From: DAOQTX01 sp035340715 | GTDB lineage: Bacteria; Bacteroidota; Bacteroidia; AKYH767-A; OLB10 | Direction: 5' to 3' | DNA: 46,814 nt | NCBI GenBank assembly: GCA_035340715.1 | Contig: DAOQTX010000016.1 | Location: 1-46,814 of the forward strand | In this document: positions 9,243 to 17,515 of the stretch, in pieces | Position numbering within the stretch: the stretch's first letter is position 1 | Layout of the letters: every line of letters starts with the position of its first letter | Translations under genes and position numbers: made by a program | The notes under the pieces: generated by a model | Told to the model about the DNA's origin: nothing | Database searches by the model: none | The model's input: only the letters and a program-made list of their open reading frames with translations

Positions 9243-10705
9243 TAGGCATTATGGATTTTAAATGTTTCCTGAACTATTTCTTTATCATCAAATGGATATT
9301 TTATCCCTCTTATCTCTTGATAGGTTTCATGACCTTTTCCAGCTACCAGAATTATATCACCTGGTTTAGACATTCCTATGGCCGCATGAATCGCTTCCTT
9401 CCGATCTGTTATTTTGTGAACTTTCTTAAAATTTTCTGCCGGAACTCCACTTTTCATTTGTCGCAAAATATCTTCCGGATCTTCGGAGCGAGGGTTGTCA
9501 GAAGTGAGAATAACTTTATCACTGTACTTGCAGGCTATTTTTGCCATGAGTGGTCGCTTGGCACTATCTCGATCACCTCCACATCCAAAAACAGAAATCA
9601 CTGTTTCGTTCCCGGTTCGGATGTCCTTTATAGTTTTTAATACATTTTCTAAAGCATCGGGTGTATGTGCATAATCGACAATTGCAATGACACCGTTGGT
9701 TGACACTACATAATCAAACCGCCCACTTACCGGTGTTAGGTTGCTCAAATAACGAAGCACTTCAACTTTGTCGGCCCCCATCAAAGTTGCAGCAGCATAT
9801 ACCGCTGTTAGATTGTAAGCATTAAAGCTGCCTATCAGCAAGCTGTGCATTTCAAAGCCATCGAGCCAAAGCATTAAACCGCCAAAAGTGTTCTCGAGTA
9901 CTTTGCACTTATAATCGGCCAGAGCTTTTAAACTGTATTGATAGGTTTTAGCTCTGGTATTTTGAATCATCACCGTGCCATTACGATCATCTACATTTAC
10001 TAAGGCAAATGCAGAAGCAGGCAAGGCATCAAAAAACATTTTTTTTGCTCTGATGTACTCCTGAAATGTTCCGTGATAATCTAAATGATCATGTGTTATA
10101 TTTGAAAAAATTCCTCCACCAAACTCAAGCCCGGCAATTCGGTTTTGAGCTGCCGCATGCGAACTGACTTCCATAAAACAGTATACACAACCCGAGTCAA
10201 CCATTCTGCGCAATAATGAGTTGATGGAAATGGCATCAGGAGTGGTATGCGTAGCCGGAATAATTTCTTCACCAACTTGGATCTGAACCGTGGAGAGTAA
10301 TCCACACTTGAAATTCATGGAAGAAAAAAGTTTGAATAGTAAAGTCGCAATGGTTGTTTTACCATTGGTTCCGGTTATTCCAATTAACTTAAGCTGTGAT
10401 GATGGATTGTCGTAAAAGTTACTACTGATTACACCCAAAGCACTTTGGGTGTTTTTTACTACAACATATGTTACTTTACTTTCGGTTTTATCCGGTAATT
10501 CGCTGCATACTATAGCAAAAGCACCGCGACCAATGGCCTCATTTATAAACTGATGTCCATCACTTTTGCTGCCTTTAATAGCTACAAACAAACTTCCCGG
10601 ACTTACTGAAGATGAGCTGTTACAAATATTACCAATGTTCAAATCGGTAGTGCCAATTACTTGTTCTATTCCAGCCTTATATAATATGTCGCGTAAGTTT
10701 TTCAT
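9242..10705 (-). CDS. murE: UDP-MurNAc-tripeptide ligase MurE (meso-DAP type)
   Basis: Cytoplasmic Mur ligase adding the third residue of the peptidoglycan stem. It is 487 residues long. The P-loop GITGTNGKTT is at about 109-118; MEVSSHAAAQNRI with the lysine to be carbamylated downstream, and NITHDHLDYHGTF, mark the central domain. The C-terminal domain has DYAHTPDALENVL and SDNPRSEDP. The DNPR motif (403-406) is the one that selects meso-diaminopimelate, so I infer DAP-type peptidoglycan. It abuts ftsI and mraY with one-base stop/start overlaps. Confidence 0.98.
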   Translation of the reverse strand: MKNLRDILYKAGIEQVIGTTDLNIGNICNSSSSVSPGSLFVAIKGSKSDGHQFINEAIGRGAFAIVCSELPDKTESKVTYVVVKNTQSALGVISSNFYDNPSSQLKLIGITGTNGKTTIATLLFKLFSSMNFKCGLLSTVQIQVGEEIIPATHTTPDAISINSLLRRMVDSGCVYCFMEVSSHAAAQNRIAGLEFGGGIFSNITHDHLDYHGTFQEYIRAKKMFFDALPASAFALVNVDDRNGTVMIQNTRAKTYQYSLKALADYKCKVLENTFGGLMLWLDGFEMHSLLIGSFNAYNLTAVYAAATLMGADKVEVLRYLSNLTPVSGRFDYVVSTNGVIAIVDYAHTPDALENVLKTIKDIRTGNETVISVFGCGGDRDSAKRPLMAKIACKYSDKVILTSDNPRSEDPEDILRQMKSGVPAENFKKVHKITDRKEAIHAAIGMSKPGDIILVAGKGHETYQEIRGIKYPFDDKEIVQETFKIHNA

Positions 10706-12816
10706 TAGTTGAGCACGATATATATGGGTTGACCTTTCTTAGACTTTGATCCGGGTACGATGGATTGTGTTTTCACTTGACCGCTGCCCATTACATGCAC
10801 AAACATTCCTTGTCGCTCTAATAAATAAATGGCATCTCTCAATCCCATTCCTCTTACATCGGGCACTACATCATCACTCTCTTTAATAGCCAACAGGTTT
10901 ACTCCTTGGTTTCCTGCATTAGCTTTTACCCAATTGTATTCACCCGCTTTGTTGTTCAAGGACAATCCAAGCACATCTGCTACTTCAATCAATCTCTTTC
11001 CATTTCCACTTTTTACTAATGGATAAGTATATACTGGAAGCAGAGTGTCATTTTGAATAGAAGGATGCAAATCTGGACGCGTGGAATAAACTTTGTCTGC
11101 AATGTCTTTGAATACCGGACCAGCGACTACATTACCATAATAAAAGCGAGGAGATAAATCGTACACTATTACCATACAAGTATATTGTGGATTGTGTGCC
11201 GGAAAATATCCTACAAATGATGCTTGATATTTCTTCCCATCTATCTGATATCCCTTTCCACCTTTTGCCATTATTGCGGTTCCTGTTTTACCGGCTGTTT
11301 TGTAATTGGTATGTTTTAGATTAGATGCAGTGCCTTGCTCAACAACACCTTCCAACATCGATTGCATTTTTTTTATGGTGGCAGGAGAGGCTATGGAGGG
11401 ATTTAAAACTTCGGTCTTATACCTTACAATCTCTTTGCCGTTGTCATTAATGGATTTAACAAACATAGGCTTCACCATAACCCCATTATTGGCTACAGCA
11501 TTATATAAGCTCAATATGTGAATAGGTGCCAGTATGGATTCATATCCAATAGACATAAAGGGCAAACTAACCTTGCTCCAGTCCTTGTCCTTAACCTCTT
11601 TTATTCTTGGTTGTGCTTCACCGTTTATTTGTAATCCGAGTGGCTGATCAATTTTAACTGACTTTATATGATCTAAAAAACGCTGAGGTTCTTTAGCATA
11701 ATATTTTTTTATCAGTTTTGATATGGCAACGTTGGAAGAAAGTTCAAACGCTCTTTTAATTGTGATCACCCCATATCCACCTTCGTGGCTATCTTTGATA
11801 GGGACTCCACTGAAATAGGCTACACCTCCTTGGGTATCTATTGAATCTTCCAGATCAACATATCCATCTTCCAGCAATGCCATGTATGACAAGAGCTTGA
11901 AAGTTGAACCCATTTCAGTTCCATATCCGATCGAATAATTGAAGTCTTCTACATATTCTCCCTGACTGTTTCTTGTCAAATTGGCGATGGCTTTTATTTC
12001 TCCTGTTTTAACTTCCATAAGGATAGCCGTGCCCTTGCTGCAATCATGCATTTGCAATTGGTTTCTCAATGAATGTTGCGCAACATCTTGTATGTTTAAA
12101 TCAATGGTTGTTACAACATCGTATCCATTTTGAGCATCTAATCTGAATTCATCGTTAACCGGTTTCCAAACACCACCTGAAATTTTTTGCATCAAACATT
12201 TACCAGATTGTCCTTGCAAGTATTTGTTAAATGCTCCTTCTATACCAATTGGTTTACCATGATCAGTGGTATGACCAATGGTTCGGGCAGCCAACATTCT
12301 AAACGGTTTTTCTCTTTTGCTGAATTGTTCAACTATCAATCCTCCTTTAAAACGACCCAACTCGAAAATGCTTAGTTGCTGTGCCGCCTTCATTTGTCGA
12401 TAGGTAACTTTCGACTTTAATAAATAATATCGATCTCCTCTTTTTCGGCCTTGCGACAATATTGATCTATACTCCGCTTTACTTCGATCATTAAATAGAT
12501 TCGCCAATTGGGCAGCAAGCACATCTATCTTTATTCCTGAATGATCGCCATTGAATCCTTTTGCTTTAAAATCAACCCGCAAATCGTAAACAGGTACAGA
12601 AGTAGAAAGCAAACTTCCATCACTGGTAAATATGTTTCCTCTGTTTGCTTCGAGATCGAAATACTTTAAGGTAAGATTGTCTGCTTTTTTACGAAGTTCA
12701 TCACCTTCTACATATTGGATGTGGATTATTTTATAAAAAATAGATCCGGAAAAAAGTAGTATTACTAAAAACACCAAACGAACTCTCCAGAGTATGTCTT
12801 TTTTAATTTCAGTCAT
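10705..12816 (-). CDS. ftsI: Septal transpeptidase FtsI/PBP3 with C-terminal PASTA domain
   Basis: Class B penicillin-binding protein that cross-links septal peptidoglycan; inner-membrane anchored, with its catalytic domain in the periplasm. It is 703 residues long. A signal anchor lies at about 11-30, a dimerisation domain at about 55-230, and the transpeptidase domain at about 235-590. Catalytic motifs are STFK (S304-K307), SSN (360-362) and KTG (510-512). Residues about 645-703 (VVPDVRGMGLRDAIYLLE, then a VPGS...YIVLN end) form one PASTA domain. E. coli FtsI lacks PASTA, but it is usual in Bacteroidota FtsI. The start overlaps the upstream FtsL-like gene by 8 nt. Confidence 0.96.
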   Translation of the reverse strand: MTEIKKDILWRVRLVFLVILLFSGSIFYKIIHIQYVEGDELRKKADNLTLKYFDLEANRGNIFTSDGSLLSTSVPVYDLRVDFKAKGFNGDHSGIKIDVLAAQLANLFNDRSKAEYRSILSQGRKRGDRYYLLKSKVTYRQMKAAQQLSIFELGRFKGGLIVEQFSKREKPFRMLAARTIGHTTDHGKPIGIEGAFNKYLQGQSGKCLMQKISGGVWKPVNDEFRLDAQNGYDVVTTIDLNIQDVAQHSLRNQLQMHDCSKGTAILMEVKTGEIKAIANLTRNSQGEYVEDFNYSIGYGTEMGSTFKLLSYMALLEDGYVDLEDSIDTQGGVAYFSGVPIKDSHEGGYGVITIKRAFELSSNVAISKLIKKYYAKEPQRFLDHIKSVKIDQPLGLQINGEAQPRIKEVKDKDWSKVSLPFMSIGYESILAPIHILSLYNAVANNGVMVKPMFVKSINDNGKEIVRYKTEVLNPSIASPATIKKMQSMLEGVVEQGTASNLKHTNYKTAGKTGTAIMAKGGKGYQIDGKKYQASFVGYFPAHNPQYTCMVIVYDLSPRFYYGNVVAGPVFKDIADKVYSTRPDLHPSIQNDTLLPVYTYPLVKSGNGKRLIEVADVLGLSLNNKAGEYNWVKANAGNQGVNLLAIKESDDVVPDVRGMGLRDAIYLLERQGMFVHVMGSGQVKTQSIVPGSKSKKGQPIYIVLN

Positions 12817-13201
12817 GCTCAGGATTTTGTTTTAATGTTTCAATTTTCTTAGGTGGTATGGTGGACTCTTTGATGCCCATATGCTCGACATTCTGAAACA
12901 CCGAACTTTGTCTGCTCATCAACATCAACTCCGACTTTGTTGTAAGATATTCTGAACGCATTTCTTTTAGTTCATCCTTCAATTGATTGATCTCTCTAAT
13001 GGTACGTTCAGATGAATAGGTATTGGCGATATAAATGATGGATAGAAATACCAAAAAGAAAAACAGAGGCAACATGCGCACAATGTTTTGAGCTGTCAGA
13101 TAGCCAAACGGGTTTACCCTAGCAACCAATCGATGCGCACCAGCTGATGAAGTGCTTTTTTTGCTCTCTTTGCTCTCGTTTTTCTCTTTAAACTGGTTCA
13201 T
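12809..13201 (-). CDS. ftsL: FtsL-like division protein
   Basis: A 130-residue single-pass membrane protein. The N-terminal 40 residues are charged and Ser/Lys-rich, residues about 45-65 form one hydrophobic span (MLPLFFFLVFLSIIYIANTY), and about 66-110 form a periplasmic heptad-like coiled coil (REINQLKDELKEMRSEYLTTKSE is its core). This topology, with position between rsmH and ftsI, matches FtsL, the scaffold that brings FtsQ/FtsB and FtsWI together. FtsL is poorly conserved, so the name rests on context and topology. It begins 1 nt after the rsmH stop. Confidence 0.85.
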   Translation of the reverse strand: MNQFKEKNESKESKKSTSSAGAHRLVARVNPFGYLTAQNIVRMLPLFFFLVFLSIIYIANTYSSERTIREINQLKDELKEMRSEYLTTKSELMLMSRQSSVFQNVEHMGIKESTIPPKKIETLKQNPEHD

Positions 13202-13202
13202 T

Positions 13203-14111
13203 TTAAATTCTTATTCCTGCACGAAGTTTTGCACTGCGCGCTCTTGGATTCATTGCTATCTCTTGTTCAGTAGGCCCAATCGCTTTTCTGTACAATGGCA
13301 TAAACTCTAAACCAATTGTATTTCCGTATAGATCTTTTGAAATGGTTCCTTCCGTATTCCCGCTTTGTAGAAAATGCTTCACCAATCGATCTTCCAAAGA
13401 ATGATACGTAAGCACAACAAACCTTCCTTCTGATTTTATTAACTGTCCAAGCGACAGCAATAACTCTTTCAAACTTTCTATCTCTTGATTAACTGCAATT
13501 CGAATTGATTGAAACAGTTGAGCCAGATACTGCTTTTCTTTTTTAGGAGGAACACACTTTCCTAATGCCTTAAGCAAATCTCCACTCGTACTGATGGAAA
13601 ATTCTTCGCGATACGCTGCAATATTTCTAGCTGCTGTTTTTGCGTTTCTTATTTCACCATATTGAGAAAAGACTTGCTGCATATCACTTTCACTTGTTTT
13701 AGAAATCCATTTTGATGCACTCAAACCTTTACTGGCATCCATTCGCATATCCAACGCCTCGTCAAAGCGAAAAGAAAATCCTCGGCTGGGTTCGTCAAAC
13801 TGATGAGAAGAAACACCTAAGTCTGCCAATAAACCATTGATATGACTTACACCAATATTATTGAGCTCTTGCTTCAGATTCCTGAAGTTAGAATGGATGA
13901 GTGTAAGTCTATTGTCGTTCATCATATTTTGAAAAGCATCCTTATCTTGATCAAAAGCTATTAACCTTCCTTTTTTTCCTAATCGATCTAAAATCGCTTT
14001 ACTATGTCCACCACCACCATATGTCACATCAACATAAATCCCATCATTTTTAATCGCCAGTGATTCTATACACTCACACAACATCACAGGATTATGATAT
14101 CCCTTGCTCAT
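13203..14111 (-). CDS. rsmH: 16S rRNA (cytosine-1402-N4)-methyltransferase RsmH (MraW)
   Basis: SAM-dependent enzyme that N4-methylates C1402 in the 16S rRNA decoding centre. I start it at the ATG at 14111, giving MSKGYHNPVMLCEC, because HxPV(M/L) near the N-terminus is the family start. The longer in-frame ATG at 14153 adds 14 residues lying inside mraZ. Motifs are DVTYGGGGHSKAIL (SAM binding), LADLGVSSHQFDEPSRGFSFR, LDMRMD and LTYHSLEDRLVKHF. The usual basic C-terminus (NPRARSAKLR) is present. The chosen start overlaps the mraZ stop by about 20 nt. Confidence 0.97.
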   Translation of the reverse strand: MSKGYHNPVMLCECIESLAIKNDGIYVDVTYGGGGHSKAILDRLGKKGRLIAFDQDKDAFQNMMNDNRLTLIHSNFRNLKQELNNIGVSHINGLLADLGVSSHQFDEPSRGFSFRFDEALDMRMDASKGLSASKWISKTSESDMQQVFSQYGEIRNAKTAARNIAAYREEFSISTSGDLLKALGKCVPPKKEKQYLAQLFQSIRIAVNQEIESLKELLLSLGQLIKSEGRFVVLTYHSLEDRLVKHFLQSGNTEGTISKDLYGNTIGLEFMPLYRKAIGPTEQEIAMNPRARSAKLRAGIRI

Positions 14112-14562
14112 CATTTTTATTTCCACCCATAACCTCCTCTGCCAGGTTTGCAAAATCTTCCGGCTCTTTAGTTAGCAGGTTGTCAAACTTGCTCTTGTCC
14201 CAAACTTCAATGATGTTACTGTATGCTGAGAGAATGATTTCTTTATCAATACCCGCGTATTCCATAAGTCGCTTTGGCAGAAGCAACCTTCCGGCTGCAT
14301 CTAAACTTAGTTCCATTGCACCTCTATAGAAGTAGCGCATAAACTCACGATTCTTTTTGTTGTAGCGATTCAATTTGTTGATCTCCGCACTGATGTTAAG
14401 CCATTCGTTGTAGGGAAATAAACTAAGGCAACTTTCAAATCCTCGGTTTACAACAAACTTCTCTTGAGCAGAAGGATCGAGCGACTTACGCAACGCAGCC
14501 GGAATAGAAAGTCGAGACTTCGCATCCAACTTACATTCAAATTCTCCTAAAAAATTACTCAT
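14092..14562 (-). CDS. mraZ: Transcriptional regulator MraZ
   Basis: AbrB-like (SpoVT/AbrB swapped-hairpin) DNA-binding protein with two MraZ domains; in E. coli and mollicutes it binds repeats ahead of the dcw operon and controls it. It is 156 residues long. The first domain has GEFECKLDAKSRLSIPAALR (about 5-24), the second ELSLDAAGRLLLPKRLMEYAG (about 89-109); both carry the D-x-(K/A)-(S/G)-R-L motif. It is the first gene of the cluster. Three direct repeats 76-105 nt upstream of the start are a likely target, suggesting autoregulation. Confidence 0.97.
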   Translation of the reverse strand: MSNFLGEFECKLDAKSRLSIPAALRKSLDPSAQEKFVVNRGFESCLSLFPYNEWLNISAEINKLNRYNKKNREFMRYFYRGAMELSLDAAGRLLLPKRLMEYAGIDKEIILSAYSNIIEVWDKSKFDNLLTKEPEDFANLAEEVMGGNKNDEQGIS

Positions 14563-14620
14563 GATCGCCTCAGAAATTGTTGTTTTCTATCGTTTTTAAG
14601 GGGTTTTCCCTCTTGGAGCG

Positions 14621-14628
14621 TAAAGATA
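14621..14628 (-). promoter_or_regulatory. Candidate -7 element of the dcw promoter
   Basis: On the minus strand TATCTTTA matches the Bacteroidota -7 motif TAnnTTTG in all but the last base. It lies 58 nt upstream of the mraZ ATG and 9 nt downstream of the repeat array, so a repressor bound to the repeats would cover the -20 to -50 region. I see no good TTG at -33. Weak on sequence alone. Confidence 0.35.
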
Positions 14629-14637
14629 GAAAAAGAT

Positions 14638-14667
14638 TTCCCACTCTACCCTACTTTATCCCACTTG
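14638..14667 (-). promoter_or_regulatory. Three 10-bp direct repeats ahead of mraZ, likely MraZ operator
   Basis: Read on the minus strand, three consecutive 10-mers occur: CAAGTGGGAT (14667-14658), AAAGTAGGGT (14657-14648) and AGAGTGGGAA (14647-14638). The core AGTRGG repeats with exact 10-bp phase, one helical turn. The E. coli MraZ target is TGGGN repeated with 5-bp spacers, and the mollicute target is AAAGTGK repeats with short spacers; this array fits both patterns. Placement just upstream of mraZ supports an autoregulatory operator. Binding itself is inferred. Confidence 0.7.
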
Positions 14668-14871
14668 TTTAAAACTTTTTGTCGATTTGTTTTTTAGCTT
14701 CACAATTTGATTAAGCAAATGATTGATTTTATTGACCTTTGAGCTGCATGTTGAAGTGGGATGTATAATAACTTTGTACTCTATTCAACATTCAACTACC
14801 AATTGTGAAAAACACGTGTGCATACTCTTCCATTTTTGCATTCAGATTAAAAATTTCAGTCATCGCTTTTC

Positions 14872-14902
14872 TTGTTATATAAATTGGAATAATGTAGGTT
14901 TG
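14872..14902 (+). promoter_or_regulatory. Bacteroidota-type promoter for the hydrolase-engB pair
   Basis: TTG at 14872-14874 and TAGGTTTG at 14895-14902 are separated by 20 nt, matching the Bacteroidota consensus TTG-N17-23-TAnnTTTG exactly. The ATG of the hydrolase gene is 17 nt after the -7 element, leaving a leader of roughly 10 nt. It is the best promoter match in the window. Confidence 0.65.
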
Positions 14903-14919
14903 AAGCAAATGCGCAAACG

Positions 14920-15678
14920 ATGAACTACGAAATAAAAAAGGAGGGCGACTTTCAATATATCGAAGAAGGCAGTGGAGCTCCGCTTGTTTTATTGCATGGA
15001 TTGTTTGGTGCCCTCAGCAATTGGACTGATGTGATTGATCATTTCAAGGAAAAGTACACAGTCATTATACCTTTAATGCCTATTTATACACTTCCTATTT
15101 TAAACACGAATGTAAAAGAGCTGGCAAAATTTATTCATCGTTTCATTAGTTTTAAAGGATACCATAATGTTCATTTGGTTGGGAATAGTCTTGGTGGACA
15201 TGTATCTCTGGTTTATATCACAAGCTATCCGGAAAATATTGCATCGCTAACGCTAACCGGCAGTTCAGGTTTATATGAAAATTCTATGGGAAATTCTTTC
15301 CCAAAAAGAGAAAACTACGAGTTTATCAAATCAAAGGTGGAATACACATTCTATGATCCAAAGAGTGCGAGTAAAGAATTAGTAGATGAAGTTTTTGGGA
15401 TTATAAACGATAAGAATAAATTAATTCGAATTCTTTCCTTGGCCAAGTCTGCCATACGACATAATATGGCCAAAGAACTTGATCAAATTAAACAACCGGT
15501 TTGTTTAATATGGGGCATTCAGGATAATATCACTCCTAAGGAGGTTGCCGAAGAATTCAATCGCTTACTACCTAATTCTGATCTGTTTTTTATTGATAAA
15601 TGTGGACATGCACCTATGATGGAGCAACCTAGTGAATTCAATAAAGTATTACATCAATGGCTTGATAAAACAGCCTAA
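14920..15678 (+). CDS. Alpha/beta-fold hydrolase
   Basis: A 252-residue cytoplasmic alpha/beta hydrolase with no signal peptide. The oxyanion motif LLHGLFG is at about 24-30, the nucleophile elbow GNSLGG places Ser90, and the acid and histidine are probably Asp202 (WGIQDNITP) and His230 (DKCGHAPMMEQP). The triad is complete, so it is probably an active esterase, thioesterase or related hydrolase; the substrate cannot be read from the sequence. It is followed 12 nt later by engB and shares its promoter. Confidence 0.88.
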   Translation: MNYEIKKEGDFQYIEEGSGAPLVLLHGLFGALSNWTDVIDHFKEKYTVIIPLMPIYTLPILNTNVKELAKFIHRFISFKGYHNVHLVGNSLGGHVSLVYITSYPENIASLTLTGSSGLYENSMGNSFPKRENYEFIKSKVEYTFYDPKSASKELVDEVFGIINDKNKLIRILSLAKSAIRHNMAKELDQIKQPVCLIWGIQDNITPKEVAEEFNRLLPNSDLFFIDKCGHAPMMEQPSEFNKVLHQWLDKTA

Positions 15679-15690
15679 ACTTTTTTCGCA

Positions 15691-16308
15691 ATGATCATTA
15701 ATGATGCAGTTTTTGTTCAAAGCAGCAAAGACCATGAAACTTGTCCTTCAGCTGATAAAGCTGAGTTTGTATTTATAGGCAGATCAAATGTTGGAAAGTC
15801 AAGTCTGATCAATTATTTACTCAATAGAAAAAGTTTGGCATTGGTTTCTTCCACACCTGGTAAAACACAAATGATCAATCACTTTTTGATTAACAAGCAA
15901 TGGTATTTGGTTGACATGCCTGGATATGGTTATGCCAAACGATCGAAGAAACTCAGAAGTAAGTGGGAAAAAACCCAGGCGGAATATTTACAAAAGAGAA
16001 AAAATTTAGTTTGTGCTTTTGTACTTATGGACATAAATGTAAGCCCAATGGACAGTGACATGATGATGTTGGACCAATTGGCAGAGTGGAATGTTCCTGC
16101 TGCCGTTGTGTTTACTAAGTCGGATAAACTTAAAAAGGTTCCATTGGAAAGATCCATTCAAGCATACGAAGAAATGATCCTCGAAAATTGGGAAGCACTT
16201 CCGCCAATATTTATCAGTTCAGCTTCAAAAAAAATCGGAGCAGATATGATTTTGAATTTCATTAAAGATAATATTGACATTTACAGCCGATATCAAAAAA
16301 ATCGATGA
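15691..16308 (+). CDS. engB: Ribosome biogenesis GTPase EngB (YsxC/YihA)
   Basis: A TRAFAC-class GTPase needed for large-subunit ribosome assembly. At 205 residues it is of normal length. G1 is GRSNVGKSSL (about 30-39), G2 lies around STPGKTQ, G3 is VDMPGYGYA, G4 is TKSDK and G5 is the ISSASKKIG region. The short N-terminus and the sequence PGYGYAKRSKK are typical of the family. It ends one base before the convergent methyltransferase gene. Confidence 0.96.
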   Translation: MIINDAVFVQSSKDHETCPSADKAEFVFIGRSNVGKSSLINYLLNRKSLALVSSTPGKTQMINHFLINKQWYLVDMPGYGYAKRSKKLRSKWEKTQAEYLQKRKNLVCAFVLMDINVSPMDSDMMMLDQLAEWNVPAAVVFTKSDKLKKVPLERSIQAYEEMILENWEALPPIFISSASKKIGADMILNFIKDNIDIYSRYQKNR

Positions 16309-16309
16309 A

Positions 16310-17176
16310 TTACTTAACGGCTTCCATGTACAATGACACTTTAGGTAATGTGGTATCAAAAAAATTGATGTCGCGCAAAGGTGAACAATGACTTTGTCCA
16401 TAAGCTGACTGATAAATTTTTTGAAAACCGGCTTCCTGAAGCATTCTTCTTAGCTTTCTTTCGCTAAACCAATTTATGTGATTTTGTGGACTTTGTTTTT
16501 GCAAATCAATAGAACAAAGAGCAGTACAATGATTTAAAGCTTCTTCAAAAGTCTTCGTTTCAAATAGCTTTTTTAGTTCATCGTCACTAATTCTTTTCTC
16601 CGATCCCTTGACTGGCAATTCGGATGCATAGCTTGCAAAATCTTCCAGGAAAATCTGCGCAGTTGAAGCTTTATCTAATCCGATCTTTAGTCCAGATCGC
16701 TGAACATCGTCTGGAGCGCTATATGAATCGATCCAAAAGAAATAATCCCGATCATTCTCAACATATGCTCTATATTGCAGTTCAATGTTGGGAGTTATAA
16801 TACGCAAATATCCTCCGGGCTTTAGGGCTTTATAAGCTTCTGACAGAAGGTGTTTCACAGACGCATCGTTTACATGCTCTAAGGTATGACTGCAGTATAT
16901 GATGCTTGCCGATTTTGCTGCAATAGGTAAGGGTTGAAGTGAAAATAAATCGTATTCAATAAAAGGAACTTTGGCATAGCCCTTATACCATTCGCTTTTT
17001 TTATCAATGTTCGTCCAATAGGGATGTGAGAAACTTCCAGCACCTAAATTATAAAACCGCTTCTCTTCAATCTCTGAAGGTGTGTAAGCATTATAAAGAT
17101 TCAATAGTGGTTTAGGATTGGTCCTTCTTAATTCCAATCCAAACTTCCCAATTATTTTTTTTAGCAAAGCGTTCAC
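16310..17176 (-). CDS. Class I SAM-dependent methyltransferase
   Basis: A 288-residue protein with a methyltransferase type 11-like core: YNLGAGSF (about 42-49, SAM-binding strand 1 and loop), IDKKSEW, YCSHTLEHVND (strand 4) and EAYKALKPGGYLRIITPNIE (strand 5). Such proteins often act in surface polysaccharide or lipid biosynthesis; the acceptor here is unknown. Its start overlaps the gldC stop by 4 nt (ATGA), so it is the third gene of a gldB-gldC unit. A link to the envelope is inferred from that context only. Confidence 0.85.
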   Translation of the reverse strand: MNALLKKIIGKFGLELRRTNPKPLLNLYNAYTPSEIEEKRFYNLGAGSFSHPYWTNIDKKSEWYKGYAKVPFIEYDLFSLQPLPIAAKSASIIYCSHTLEHVNDASVKHLLSEAYKALKPGGYLRIITPNIELQYRAYVENDRDYFFWIDSYSAPDDVQRSGLKIGLDKASTAQIFLEDFASYASELPVKGSEKRISDDELKKLFETKTFEEALNHCTALCSIDLQKQSPQNHINWFSERKLRRMLQEAGFQKIYQSAYGQSHCSPLRDINFFDTTLPKVSLYMEAVK

Positions 17177-17508
17177 TTAATTTCTTGTGGGTTACTCTGT
17201 GCAAACAGATTTGCTGTTTTCTTTAGTTCATTACTCAACGACTCATCATTGGTTGCGTTCTTATATGTATCGGCTAAAGTAGATAAAGTCTCATAAAAGA
17301 ATCTTTGCATGTCCGCGACCATCATATCTCCTGTCCATAAATCAATTCTCATGCTGGATGCTGCTTTATCATCCCAAAGCGACAAGATCATTGCTTTACT
17401 TTCGTGCAAACCTTCAACACCACTATCATCCGCATGCCATTGAATTTTCTCAGGATGCTTGCTTTCATTTAAGGTGACTCTAATATTTATATCAGACGTT
17501 TTATTCAT
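17173..17508 (-). CDS. gldC: Gliding motility protein GldC
   Basis: GldC is a small soluble protein of gliding Bacteroidota that supports GldB; in Flavobacterium loss of GldC impairs rather than abolishes movement. The match is the central block containing KAMILSLWDDKAASSMRIDL then WTGDMMVADMQRFFYETL. I choose the ATG at 17508 (MNKTSDINIRVTLNESK, 111 residues), 7 nt after the gldB stop, because a longer in-frame start at 17544 would run back into gldB and adds residues unlike the family. It lies between gldB and a methyltransferase gene. Confidence 0.9.
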   Translation of the reverse strand: MNKTSDINIRVTLNESKHPEKIQWHADDSGVEGLHESKAMILSLWDDKAASSMRIDLWTGDMMVADMQRFFYETLSTLADTYKNATNDESLSNELKKTANLFAQSNPQEIK

Positions 17509-17515
17509 TGTAGTA

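Larger units (their letters stand above)
14563..14919. other. Divergent intergenic region between mraZ and the hydrolase gene
   Basis: These 357 bp without a credible gene separate the dcw cluster (minus) from the hydrolase-engB pair (plus). They hold the MraZ-like repeats and a weak -7 element on the minus strand, and a good -33/-7 promoter on the plus strand close to 14900. A 66-codon plus-strand frame at 14723-14923 runs through that promoter and looks random. I see no hairpin terminator or structured RNA in the middle section (about 14670-14870). Confidence 0.7.

Noticed and set aside
14112..14153. Longer N-terminus for RsmH
   Set aside because: The added residues come from mraZ sequence in another frame, and the family begins close to HNPVML.
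1..14562. Missing murB, murF and ddl as sign of a broken dcw cluster
   Set aside because: No gene remnant or disruption is visible, and dcw clusters of Bacteroidota commonly lack these genes.
14723..14923. 66-codon plus-strand open frame ahead of the hydrolase gene
   Set aside because: It runs through the -33/-7 promoter, overlaps the hydrolase ATG, is cysteine- and histidine-rich in a random-looking way and resembles no family.
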